From positions 1,054,001 to 1,118,000 of the forward strand of contig NZ_OY787456.1 in assembly GCF_963678875.1 (NCBI RefSeq): DNA of 64,000 bases, in the 5' to 3' direction. Made by a program: the position numbers and the translations under genes. Shown in pieces: positions 32,970 through 41,413 of the stretch. The notes under the pieces are model-generated. The model did no database searches and was not told the DNA's origin. It was given only the letters and a program-made list of their open reading frames with translations. The DNA comes from an uncultured Hyphomonas sp. Its GTDB lineage: Bacteria > Pseudomonadota > Alphaproteobacteria > Caulobacterales > Hyphomonadaceae. Position 1 is the stretch's first letter, and the number at the start of each line of letters is the position of its first letter.

Positions 32970-35204
32970 ATGGCTGAGCTGCTTCTTGAAATCTTTTCCG
33001 AGGAAATCCCTGCGCGCATGCAGGCAAAGGCTGAGGCCGACCTGCGCGATGCCATGGAGAAGGCCCTGAAAGAGGCCGGTCTCAAATGGAAGCTGCTGGC
33101 CGCCTGTTCCGGCCCGCGCCGCCTGACCGTCTCGATCACCGGCCTCAGCGAACGCTCGGCCGATGTGAAGGAAGAACGCAAGGGCCCGAAGGTCGGCGCG
33201 CCGGACAAGGCCGTCGAGGGCTTCCTGCGTGGTGCCGGGCTGAGTGACATCAGCGAGGCCGAAGTCCGCTCCGATCCCAAGAAAGGCGACTTCTACGTCG
33301 CCGTGATCGAAACGCCGGGACGAGACGCGAAGGACATCATCGCAGAGGCGGTGCCTGCGATTATCCGCGGCTTCCACTGGCCGAAGTCGATGCGCTGGGG
33401 CACCGGAGACCTGCGCTGGGTGCGCCCGCTGCAGCGGATCACCTGCGTGCTGGACGGCGCGGTCGTACCGTTCGACGTGGACGGCATCGCCAGCGGCAAC
33501 GAAGTGGAAGGCCACCGCGTACATGGCCGCGGGCCTTACATCGTGACGGGCTGGGATGACTATTCCAAGCAGCTGGAAGGCGCTGGCCATGTGAAGCTGG
33601 CGCGGGCTGACCGCCGCGACGTGATCCTGAAGGGCATTGAAGCGGTCTGCAAGAAGGCCGGGCTTGAATGGATCGAGGACCAGGGCCTGCTCGAAGAAGT
33701 GACCGGCCTCGCCGAATGGCCGGTTGTCGTGCTGGGCGACATGGACCCGGATTTCCTGAGCCTGCCGCCGGAAGTGATCCAGCTCTCCATGCGCACGCAC
33801 CAGAAATATTTCGCCGTGAACGATGCCAAGACTGGCAAGCTCGCACCGCACTTCATCGTGGTGGCGAACATCGACGCGGCCGATGGCGGCAAGAAACTGG
33901 CCGAGGGGAACTCCCGCGTTCTCTCCGCCCGCCTCGACGATGCACGTTTCTTCTGGGACCTCGACAAGGCAAAGCCGCTGGACGAGATGGCGAAGAAGCT
34001 GTCGACCATCGCCTTCAAGGCAGAACTCGGCTCGCTGGGCGATAAGGTGGAGCGCGTGGCCGCGCTGGCCAAGGAACTGGCCCCGAAAGTGGGCGCCGAT
34101 CCGGTGTTGGCAGAGCGCGCTGCGCGCCTCGCCAAGGCAGACCTTGTGTCAGAGATGGTCGGCGAGTTCCCGGAACTGCAGGGCGTGATGGGCCGATACT
34201 ATGCGCTGGAAGCGGGTGAGCCCGCTGCCGTGGCCGATGCCATCCGCGACCACTACAAGCCGCAAGGTCCGAGCGACAATGTGCCGACCGATACGGTGGG
34301 CATCGCCGTCGCTCTCGCTGACAAGCTCGACACGCTGGTCGGCTTCTGGGCCATCGACGAAAAGCCGACCGGCTCCAAAGACCCGTTCGCGCTTCGCCGT
34401 GCGGCGCTGGGTGTGGTTAGGATTGTTCTGGAGAATGGCGTTCGTCTGCCATTGAGCGAAGCTCTGATTGAGCCTGTGCTTAAGATGCCAGTTCAAAAAG
34501 CGAAAGTTACTCGGCGCAATCGAGTGCAGTTGATCCGCGAAGAGGTTCGTCGCGGAGACAAAAGCGCTGAAGAGGGTGAGGAAGCAGTCTTCGCTCTACC
34601 GAGCGTGCCGGAGAAAGAGCCATCGCCAGAAGGGCATTGGAGCGCGTCTGAGAACTTCTATCTGTTCGAACAGATGGGAACATTGACCGAGTTCTTCGCA
34701 GATCGACTCAAACAATACCTACGCGATCAAGGGCTCCGCCATGATTTGATTGATGCGACTTTCGCATTGCGTGGAGATGATCTCGTGCTGGTCACCCGCC
34801 GCGTGGAGGCGCTCGGCGCCTTCCTCGGCACCGAAGACGGGGCGAACCTGCTGGCGGGCTACAAGCGCGCGGCGAACATCCTGAAGGCCGAGGAGAAGAA
34901 AGGCGCGCTGCCTGACAATCTCGTCGTCGACGGGGCGCTGATCGATGCGGGGGCGGATCAGGAGATCCACCTGCACCAGACGCTCGGACAGGTACGCCAC
35001 GACATTGAAGAGCCCCTGAAGAACGAGGACTTCGAGGCCGTCATGACCGAGCTCGCCAAGCTGCGCGAGCCGGTCGATGCCTTCTTCGAGCACGTCATGG
35101 TGAATGACGAGAACGCGCAGGTGCGGGCGAATCGCCTGGCGCTGCTGGCCGACATTCGCGACACGCTGCACCGCGTGGCTGATTTCTCCCAGATCGAAGG
35201 CTGA
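32970..35204 (+). CDS. glyS: Glycyl-tRNA synthetase beta subunit
   Basis: About 744 residues beginning MAELLLEIFSEEIPARMQ, typical of GlyS; the ATG at 32970 is preferred over the one at 32958. The family segment IQLSMRTHQKYF and the HD-domain-like middle part are present, and the C-terminal tRNA-binding domain ends ADIRDTLHRVADFSQIEG. It binds tRNA-Gly and works with GlyQ. Residues about 482-606 (34413-34785) keep a GlyS-like protein sequence but use many A/T-ending and rare codons, unlike the strongly GC-ending codons on each side. No frameshift or stop is seen. Confidence 0.95.
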   Translation: MAELLLEIFSEEIPARMQAKAEADLRDAMEKALKEAGLKWKLLAACSGPRRLTVSITGLSERSADVKEERKGPKVGAPDKAVEGFLRGAGLSDISEAEVRSDPKKGDFYVAVIETPGRDAKDIIAEAVPAIIRGFHWPKSMRWGTGDLRWVRPLQRITCVLDGAVVPFDVDGIASGNEVEGHRVHGRGPYIVTGWDDYSKQLEGAGHVKLARADRRDVILKGIEAVCKKAGLEWIEDQGLLEEVTGLAEWPVVVLGDMDPDFLSLPPEVIQLSMRTHQKYFAVNDAKTGKLAPHFIVVANIDAADGGKKLAEGNSRVLSARLDDARFFWDLDKAKPLDEMAKKLSTIAFKAELGSLGDKVERVAALAKELAPKVGADPVLAERAARLAKADLVSEMVGEFPELQGVMGRYYALEAGEPAAVADAIRDHYKPQGPSDNVPTDTVGIAVALADKLDTLVGFWAIDEKPTGSKDPFALRRAALGVVRIVLENGVRLPLSEALIEPVLKMPVQKAKVTRRNRVQLIREEVRRGDKSAEEGEEAVFALPSVPEKEPSPEGHWSASENFYLFEQMGTLTEFFADRLKQYLRDQGLRHDLIDATFALRGDDLVLVTRRVEALGAFLGTEDGANLLAGYKRAANILKAEEKKGALPDNLVVDGALIDAGADQEIHLHQTLGQVRHDIEEPLKNEDFEAVMTELAKLREPVDAFFEHVMVNDENAQVRANRLALLADIRDTLHRVADFSQIEG

Positions 35205-35281
35205 GCCGGGCGGGACGGCCGTCCCGCATCGGAACAGATTTTCCCCATCAGACGCGGAGCGTGGGGATTTGATACAGCTAA

Positions 35282-35304
35282 GTGACAAAAAACAACGTTG
35301 TCAC
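35282..35304. promoter_or_regulatory. Inverted repeat upstream of ppdK
   Basis: GTGACAA (35282-35288) and TTGTCAC (35298-35304) with a 9-base centre. A smaller palindrome ACAACGTTGT overlaps its right arm. It lies about 118 bases before the ppdK start, a plausible operator position. No regulator is recognised. Confidence 0.4.
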
Positions 35305-35421
35305 GGCATAAGCGACCTTTCGGCGGCTGGCCATAGGCGCTGCGATGCAGCATAGGGTTTGCAATCCCCTCGCGCGCGAGCGGGCATGCAGAGACGCGCG
35401 CAGATCATTTAAGAGGACACC

Positions 35422-38115
35422 ATGGGTGAAGCAGCACTGAAGCACGCGGAAGAGACCTGGGTTTACGCATTCGGCGGGGGCACCGCCGATGGCGACGCTT
35501 CCATGAAGAATTTGCTGGGCGGCAAGGGCGCAAACCTCGCCGAAATGGCCAAGCTGGGCCTGCCGGTGCCACCGGGCTTTACGATCTCCACCGCCGTCTG
35601 CACGGCCTATTATGAGCTTGAGCGCGAATATCCTTCCACGCTCGCCCCGCAGGTGGACCAGGCGCTGGCCGATCTTGAGAAGAAGTCCGGCAAGGGCTTC
35701 GGCGATCCGGAAAACCCGCTGCTCGTGTCCGTACGCTCGGGCGCCCGCGCCTCGATGCCGGGCATGATGGACACGGTGCTGAACCTCGGCCTGAACGAAG
35801 CCTCTGCCGCCGGGCTGGCGAAACTGGCTGGTGACCGCTTTGCCTATGACAGCTATCGCCGCTTCATCCAGATGTATTCCAACGTCGTGCTCGGCATGGG
35901 CCATGACGAGTTCGAACACGTGCTCGACGAGTACAAGGACCGTCAGGGCATCGACCTCGACACCGACATGAGCGCCGATGACTGGAAGAAGATCATCGTG
36001 CTTTACAAGGAAACCGTCGAGAAAGAGCTCGGCCGGCCTTTCCCGGAAGACCCGAAAGAGCAGCTGTGGGGCGCCATCTCCGCCGTGTTCGGCTCATGGA
36101 TGAACGACCGCGCGATCACCTATCGCAAGCTGAACGATATCCCGGCCGAATGGGGCACCGCGGTGACCGTGCAGTCCATGGTGTTCGGCAATCTGGGCGA
36201 AACCTCCGCGACCGGCGTTGCCTTTACGCGTGACCCGTCGAACGGCGAACCGATCTTCTATGGCGAATACCTGATCAATGCGCAGGGCGAAGACGTTGTG
36301 GCGGGGATCCGCACGCCGGCGCCGATCTCGCGTGAGCGGGCCGACACGCTGGGCTCCGACGATGCCCCGCTCGAAGAAGCCATGCCGGAAGTCTACGCCC
36401 AGCTGCGCGATGTCGCGAACACGCTGGAGCGCCACTACAAGGACATGCAGGACCTGGAGTTCACGGTTGAGAACGACCAGCTCTACATGCTGCAGACCCG
36501 GAACGGGAAACGGACAGCTGCTGCCGCGCTGAAGATCGCCGTGGACATGGCCAGCGAAGGCCTGATCACCGAGAATGAAGCCGTGCTGCGCCTTGAGCCG
36601 GCCCAGCTCGACCAACTGCTGCACCCGACCATTTCCGAAGAAGCCGAGCGCGATGTGCTCGTGGTCGGCCTGCCGGCCAGCCCTGGCGCCGCAGTCGGCA
36701 AGGTTGTGTTCGATTCCGATGAAGCCTTCCAGTGGGCGGAGAAAGGCGAAGATGTCATCCTCGTCCGTGTCGAGACGAGCCCGGAAGACATCAAGGGCAT
36801 GCACGCCGCCCGCGGGATCGTGACCGCCCGCGGCGGGATGACCAGCCACGCCGCTGTCGTGGCGCGCGGCATGGGCCGCCCTTGCGTCTGTGGTGCCGGT
36901 GGCCTGCAGGTCGACGGCAAGGCCGGCGTGTTCCGCGTCATGGGCCGCGAAGTGAAGAAGGGCGATGTGATCACGGTGGACGGGGCAACCGGCCAGGTGA
37001 TGCTCGGCGCTGTGGACATGGTGCAGCCGGACCTCTCCGGTGACTTCGGTACCCTGATGGCCTGGGCTGACGCAGCCCGCCGCCTGAAAGTGCGCGCCAA
37101 TGCTGAAACGCCGCTCGACACCCGCACGGCGGTCGAATTCGGCGCCGAAGGCATCGGCCTTTGCCGTACCGAGCATATGTTCTTCGAGGAAGACCGTATT
37201 CCGGAAGTGCGCGCGATGATCCTGTCGAATGACGAGACGGGCCGCCGCGCATCTCTGGCGAAGCTGCTGCCGATGCAGCGCGGCGATTTCGAGGAGATCT
37301 TCCGTATTCTGGAGGATCGCCCGGCAACGATCCGCCTGCTCGATCCGCCGCTGCACGAATTCCTTCCGCACACCGATGAGGACATGGAAGATGTTGCCAA
37401 GGCCTCCGGCGTGAGCGTGGAAGAGCTGAAGCGCCGCGCTTCGGACCTGCATGAAAGCAATCCAATGCTGGGCCATCGCGGTTGCCGCCTGGGCATCACG
37501 TACCCGGAAATCTACGAGATGCAGGCTCGCGCCATCTTTGAGGCGGCTGTGAACATTGCCAATGAAACGGGCCGCAAGCCGGTTCCGGAAGTGATGATCC
37601 CGCTGGTGGCGACGCACCGTGAGCTGCAGATCCTGAAGGATGTGGTCGATGCACAGGCCAAGGCCGTGTTCGCGGAAACCGGTGTCACGCTGGAATACCT
37701 GGTCGGCACGATGATCGAACTGCCGCGTGCAGCGCTCCGCGCCGGCGATATCGCCCAGTCGGCCGCGTTCTTCTCATTCGGCACGAACGACCTGACCCAA
37801 ACCACGCTGGGCATCTCGCGCGACGATGCCGGCCGCTTCCTGAAAGCCTATGAAGACAAGGGAATCTACGAAAAAGACCCCTTCGTCACGCTGGACCAGG
37901 AAGGCGTGGGCGAACTGGTGAAAACGGCCGCTGAGCGGGGCCGCAGCACCCGTCCGGGCATCAAGCTGGGCATCTGCGGCGAGCATGGCGGCGACCCGGC
38001 TTCGGTGGCTTTCTGCCACCGCACAGGCCTCGATTATGTGTCCTGTTCGCCCTACCGGGTGCCGATCGCGCGTCTCGCTGCGGCACACGCTGCGCTCACG
38101 GAATCGGACAGCTAA
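35422..38115 (+). CDS. ppdK: Pyruvate, phosphate dikinase
   Basis: The 897-residue enzyme interconverts pyruvate, ATP and phosphate with phosphoenolpyruvate, AMP and pyrophosphate, linking glycolysis and gluconeogenesis. The N-terminal ATP-grasp domain starts at LLGGKGANLAEMAKLGLPVPPGFT. The swivelling phosphohistidine lies in GGMTSHAAVVARGMGRPC. The PEP/pyruvate TIM barrel has GLCRTEHMFFEEDRI, the SFGTNDLTQTTLG segment and the C-terminal GICGEHGGDP with the catalytic Cys. GAGGA precedes the ATG. It is monocistronic, closed by a strong terminator. Confidence 0.95.
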   Translation: MGEAALKHAEETWVYAFGGGTADGDASMKNLLGGKGANLAEMAKLGLPVPPGFTISTAVCTAYYELEREYPSTLAPQVDQALADLEKKSGKGFGDPENPLLVSVRSGARASMPGMMDTVLNLGLNEASAAGLAKLAGDRFAYDSYRRFIQMYSNVVLGMGHDEFEHVLDEYKDRQGIDLDTDMSADDWKKIIVLYKETVEKELGRPFPEDPKEQLWGAISAVFGSWMNDRAITYRKLNDIPAEWGTAVTVQSMVFGNLGETSATGVAFTRDPSNGEPIFYGEYLINAQGEDVVAGIRTPAPISRERADTLGSDDAPLEEAMPEVYAQLRDVANTLERHYKDMQDLEFTVENDQLYMLQTRNGKRTAAAALKIAVDMASEGLITENEAVLRLEPAQLDQLLHPTISEEAERDVLVVGLPASPGAAVGKVVFDSDEAFQWAEKGEDVILVRVETSPEDIKGMHAARGIVTARGGMTSHAAVVARGMGRPCVCGAGGLQVDGKAGVFRVMGREVKKGDVITVDGATGQVMLGAVDMVQPDLSGDFGTLMAWADAARRLKVRANAETPLDTRTAVEFGAEGIGLCRTEHMFFEEDRIPEVRAMILSNDETGRRASLAKLLPMQRGDFEEIFRILEDRPATIRLLDPPLHEFLPHTDEDMEDVAKASGVSVEELKRRASDLHESNPMLGHRGCRLGITYPEIYEMQARAIFEAAVNIANETGRKPVPEVMIPLVATHRELQILKDVVDAQAKAVFAETGVTLEYLVGTMIELPRAALRAGDIAQSAAFFSFGTNDLTQTTLGISRDDAGRFLKAYEDKGIYEKDPFVTLDQEGVGELVKTAAERGRSTRPGIKLGICGEHGGDPASVAFCHRTGLDYVSCSPYRVPIARLAAAHAALTESDS

Positions 38116-38142
38116 AGGTTCCGGTCCCGAATCGATTACAGG

Positions 38143-38175
38143 CGGCTGTGGCAATCCTGCCACAGCCGTTTTTTT
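38143..38175 (+). terminator. Rho-independent terminator of ppdK
   Basis: Stem CGGCTGTGGCA (38143-38153), loop ATCC, TGCCACAGCCG (38158-38168), followed by seven T. It begins 28 bases after the ppdK stop. Confidence 0.93.
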
Positions 38176-38460
38176 GCGCCGCAGCATGCTTCTTGTCACA
38201 AACGTAGAAATTTTACGAAAAATCAACAAGTTGAGGCATTCGAGGAAGATTACATCGAATTTACTCGCCCAAATGGGGAATTCTGTCTGACGGAATTGTC
38301 ACTCCCAACTCTGGCGAGCTTCTTGCTAGGTAGCTGTTTGGCAGCATATTTCGCCCGTGAAAGGGCGGTCTGGGCCGTCATAATTAGTCAAACCAAGCAG
38401 TTCCGGAACACATTTACAGGGCGGAAGCATATCGCCCACCGGGACCTGGGGAGAGCGGTG
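38176..38460 (+). other. Upstream region of the cell wall hydrolase gene
   Basis: About 285 bases, AT-richer than the flanking genes, between the ppdK terminator and the ATG at 38461. It includes an imperfect palindrome CGTAGAAATTTTACG (38203-38217) and a small hairpin CGCCC/GGGCG near 38351-38367, and probably holds the promoter and a long leader. An open frame running through it from 38296 has no ribosome site and is not called. Confidence 0.4.
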
Positions 38461-39627
38461 ATGTTAAGGAATCTTCAACCACGTCAGGCGACGCTGTCGT
38501 CAATGCGTGGGCTCCAAGGGAAGCTCAAGCGTTGGTGGATGGCCATGACGAACGAAGAACAGCGCGATATTGTCATTCGCGGCGCGACCGTAGCGGTCTG
38601 CGCTGTGGCGGCGACTGTGACCCTGCCGGTGATCGGCTCGATCCAGTCCGATATTCGTGCTCAAGCGGATTTCAGCGAGCAGGCCCAGCGGTTTGCGCAG
38701 GTTGAGGATGGCGGCGCCAGCGTCCGTCTTGCCGACCATGCGCCGTCGCTGCTGGACACGCCGTGGATCCGCACAGTCGAATACACGCTGGAGCGCGATA
38801 CTGCCTCCTCGATGAGCCGTTACGCCAAGCGTGACCGCGACGGTGCGGCGATTGCCTCCCTCGTCTCGTTCAAGCCGGAGCACCTTAAGCGCGCTGAAGC
38901 GCTCGACTCTGAAGCGCACTGCATGGCGCAGGCGATCTATTACGAATCCCGCAACGAGCCGCTGGCAGGCCAGCTGGCCGTGGCGGAAGTGATTTCCAAC
39001 CGGATGCGCGATCATCGCTATCCGGATACCGCGTGCGGTGTGGTCTTCCAGGGTGCGACCCGGACGACCGGCTGCCAGTTCACCTTCACCTGTGACGGCG
39101 CGCTCGGCCGCAAGCCGAAAGGCACGGCCTGGGAGCAGGCGCAGGAGATCGCGGCACACGTTCTGATGAACCTCGCCGAGGACCGTACGGGCGGTGCTAC
39201 GCACTACCACGCGACCTATGTCGATCCGGTGTGGAGCGCTGGCCTGATCAAGACGGACAAGATCGGCCTGCACATCTTCTATCGTTTCCCGCGCGGCTCT
39301 GAATGGGCGGCGGTACGCCGGGCAAGCGCGTCGCGTTCTGCCCCGGCACCCGTGGTTGCTGTGGCGGACACCAGGGATCTGAATGCGGAAACCCTGTCTG
39401 TCCTGCGTGAAGCAACAACAGATGAGATGAAGGTTGCTGCAACGGTTGAGGCCTCTGCGGCCCCGGCGACCGTGACGACCTCCACGCGCACGATCACCAA
39501 TGGCGCCCCGCGCCTGACGACGGCCACCGACGGTTCGTTCGAGATCGCCTCCAACGACATGGGCATCGATTCCTACGCCGCGGCACAAGCCGCCAAGGCC
39601 GTGGCCGCTTCAGGCGGTATGCGCTGA
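38461..39627 (+). CDS. SleB/CwlJ-type cell wall hydrolase
   Basis: About 388 residues from the ATG at 38461, with GGGGAGAG just upstream. A membrane segment near residue 40 (AVCAVAATVTLPVIGS) anchors or exports the protein. The Hydrolase_2 domain spans about residues 145-280; its signature CMAQAIYYESRNEPLAGQ contains the presumed catalytic Glu, followed by AVAEVISNRM. Such enzymes are lytic transglycosylases that cut peptidoglycan glycan strands. The C-terminal tail is alanine/threonine-rich and disordered. Ends at a terminator. Confidence 0.88.
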   Translation: MLRNLQPRQATLSSMRGLQGKLKRWWMAMTNEEQRDIVIRGATVAVCAVAATVTLPVIGSIQSDIRAQADFSEQAQRFAQVEDGGASVRLADHAPSLLDTPWIRTVEYTLERDTASSMSRYAKRDRDGAAIASLVSFKPEHLKRAEALDSEAHCMAQAIYYESRNEPLAGQLAVAEVISNRMRDHRYPDTACGVVFQGATRTTGCQFTFTCDGALGRKPKGTAWEQAQEIAAHVLMNLAEDRTGGATHYHATYVDPVWSAGLIKTDKIGLHIFYRFPRGSEWAAVRRASASRSAPAPVVAVADTRDLNAETLSVLREATTDEMKVAATVEASAAPATVTTSTRTITNGAPRLTTATDGSFEIASNDMGIDSYAAAQAAKAVAASGGMR

Positions 39628-39646
39628 GCTGAATTCCAAGCCACAG

Positions 39647-39680
39647 AAAAAGCCGCCGGTGAAATGCCGGCGGCTTTTTT
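39647..39680. terminator. Rho-independent terminator, hydrolase / SDR
   Basis: Stem AGCCGCCGG (39651-39659), loop TGAAATG, CCGGCGGCT (39667-39675), with a T run to 39680 and an A run on the left. It can serve both convergent genes. Confidence 0.92.
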
Positions 39681-39704
39681 GTATGCCTGAGAGTTGTGGT
39701 CCGG

Positions 39705-40514
39705 TCAGTCGCGCGGCGGGACGGACTTTTTCACCTGATTGCGGATGAGGCCCGGCGCCCAGCGGCTGATGAACTTCGCCCTCTGCGCGGCCTTGCCCGC
39801 CATGTAGTGGATGTCATCGCCATGTGCGGCATCCCATGCCCGCTGCGCGGCGAGCGAGACAGGGTACACATCCTGTCCGCTGTCCCGGATCTCGTCCGCC
39901 ATTTTTACATTGGCGCCCTCGGCGGTGCCCATGTCGAGGATCGGCGTATCGATGAACCAGGGCATCAGGCTGGTGACGCGGATATCGAGATCGCGGAATT
40001 CTGCATCCAGCGCCTCGGTCAGTCCACGGACGGCGAATTTGGTGGCCGAGTAAACCGCGAGCCGGGGCGAACCGACCATGCCCGCAGTTGAGGCCGTATT
40101 CACAATGCGCGCGCCTTGCGTGTCTTTCAGCAAAGGCAGGCAGGCCTGTACGCCATTGATGACGCCCTTCACGTTCACGTCCACGACGAGATCATTGTCG
40201 TCGCCGGAGACATCCTCGAACCAGCCATGGCGGCCGATGCCGGCATTGTTGAACAGGACATGCATCTTGCCGTCGGTGGCTTCCGCGAAGCTTTTCACGG
40301 CGAGGGCCCAGTCATTGCGGTCACGCACATCCAGTTTTGCGTAGACCGAGTTTCCCGGCCCCAAGTCGCCCGCGACGTCTGCAAGGCCGGCGGTATTGAT
40401 GTCATAAAGGCCGCAGAACCAGCCCTTGTCCGCGAAGAACCGGGCGGTTTCCGCGCCGATGCCGGATGCGGCGCCTGTGATGAAAATGCTTTTGCGGCCG
40501 TTAGAGCTGGCCAT
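39705..40514 (-). CDS. SDR-family oxidoreductase
   Basis: The 269-residue classical short-chain dehydrogenase has the cofactor motif TGAASGIGAE (residues about 13-22), FNNAG, and the catalytic Ser with YSATK. Asp in LYDIN after the second strand suggests NAD(H) preference. The ATG at 40514 has AGGAGGAT upstream. It lies 44 bases downstream of nadC on the same strand but its substrate is unknown, and membership of the NAD operon is only possible. Confidence 0.88.
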   Translation of the reverse strand: MASSNGRKSIFITGAASGIGAETARFFADKGWFCGLYDINTAGLADVAGDLGPGNSVYAKLDVRDRNDWALAVKSFAEATDGKMHVLFNNAGIGRHGWFEDVSGDDNDLVVDVNVKGVINGVQACLPLLKDTQGARIVNTASTAGMVGSPRLAVYSATKFAVRGLTEALDAEFRDLDIRVTSLMPWFIDTPILDMGTAEGANVKMADEIRDSGQDVYPVSLAAQRAWDAAHGDDIHYMAGKAAQRAKFISRWAPGLIRNQVKKSVPPRD

Positions 40515-40558
40515 GTCTGAAATCCTCCTGCGCGGGCTTTGCCCTTGTTTGCGCAGTG

Positions 40559-41413
40559 TCAGACCACATCCATTCCGAGGTCAAGGTTTGGTGCCGAATG
40601 CGTCAGGGCGCCGACCGAGATGAAGTTCACGCCGGTTTCGGCGATTGCCGCAACGGTATCCAGGTTCACGCCGCCGGAAGCTTCCAGCACGACCTTGCCG
40701 CCAGCGATCGCGACGGCTTCGCGAAGCGTGTCCGGATTCATGTTGTCCAGGAGGACCGCATGCGGCCCGTGCGGCAGCGCTTCTTTCAGCTGTTCGAGCG
40801 AGTCGACTTCAACCTCGATCATGCGCAAATGCCCGGCATAGGCTTTTGCGCGCTCCAGCGCGGTGGAAACCGAGCCGCAGGCGGCGATATGGTTGTCCTT
40901 GATCAGCACGGCATCGTCGAGGCCATAGCGGTGGGCGGTGCCACCGCCGCAACGCACGGCGCGCTTTTCAAGGGCGCGGTGCCCCGGGGTCGTTTTCCGT
41001 GTGCAGACAATCGTGGCACTGGTATGCGCGATCTTGTCGGCAAAGGTGCGCGTCATGGTCGCCACGGCTGAGAGCCGGCCGAGGAAGTTCAGCATGGTCC
41101 GTTCCGCGATGAGAATGGAGCGTGCAGAGCCTTCGAGGCGGGCGACTACATCGCCTTTGCTCAGGATGGAGCCATCCGGCTTTTCGATGGTCAGCTTCAC
41201 GGACGGATCAATCAGCTTCAGCGCATAGGCCGCCGCGTCGAGGCCCGCGATGACACCGTTCTGGCGGGCGGCGATGACGACTTTCAGCTGGGTATCCGGC
41301 GCAATGGTGGCGTCGGTTGTCAGGTCGCCGGCGCGGCCAAGGTCTTCCGCGAGCGCGAGGCGCACGATCGGGTCGAGGATGATGTCGGGCAGGGGCGGCG
41401 GAACTGGAGTCAT
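40559..41413 (-). CDS. nadC: Nicotinate-nucleotide diphosphorylase (carboxylating)
   Basis: The 284-residue enzyme (quinolinate phosphoribosyltransferase) converts quinolinate and PRPP to nicotinate mononucleotide. Conserved segments are ILIAERTMLNFLGRLS, CTRKTTPGHRALEKRAVRCGG and HRYGLDDAVLIKDNHI. It overlaps the nadB stop by four bases (ATGA), so the two are translationally coupled. It is the last step of the pathway encoded by this operon. Confidence 0.95.
   Translation of the reverse strand: MTPVPPPLPDIILDPIVRLALAEDLGRAGDLTTDATIAPDTQLKVVIAARQNGVIAGLDAAAYALKLIDPSVKLTIEKPDGSILSKGDVVARLEGSARSILIAERTMLNFLGRLSAVATMTRTFADKIAHTSATIVCTRKTTPGHRALEKRAVRCGGGTAHRYGLDDAVLIKDNHIAACGSVSTALERAKAYAGHLRMIEVEVDSLEQLKEALPHGPHAVLLDNMNPDTLREAVAIAGGKVVLEASGGVNLDTVAAIAETGVNFISVGALTHSAPNLDLGMDVV

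Noticed and set aside
36094..37617. Minus-strand open frame of about 507 codons
   Set aside because: Antisense to ppdK, His/Arg-rich with no motif or start signal.
38296..38460. N-terminal extension of the cell wall hydrolase
   Set aside because: The frame is open, but the ATG at 38461 has the ribosome site; the upstream region looks like a leader.
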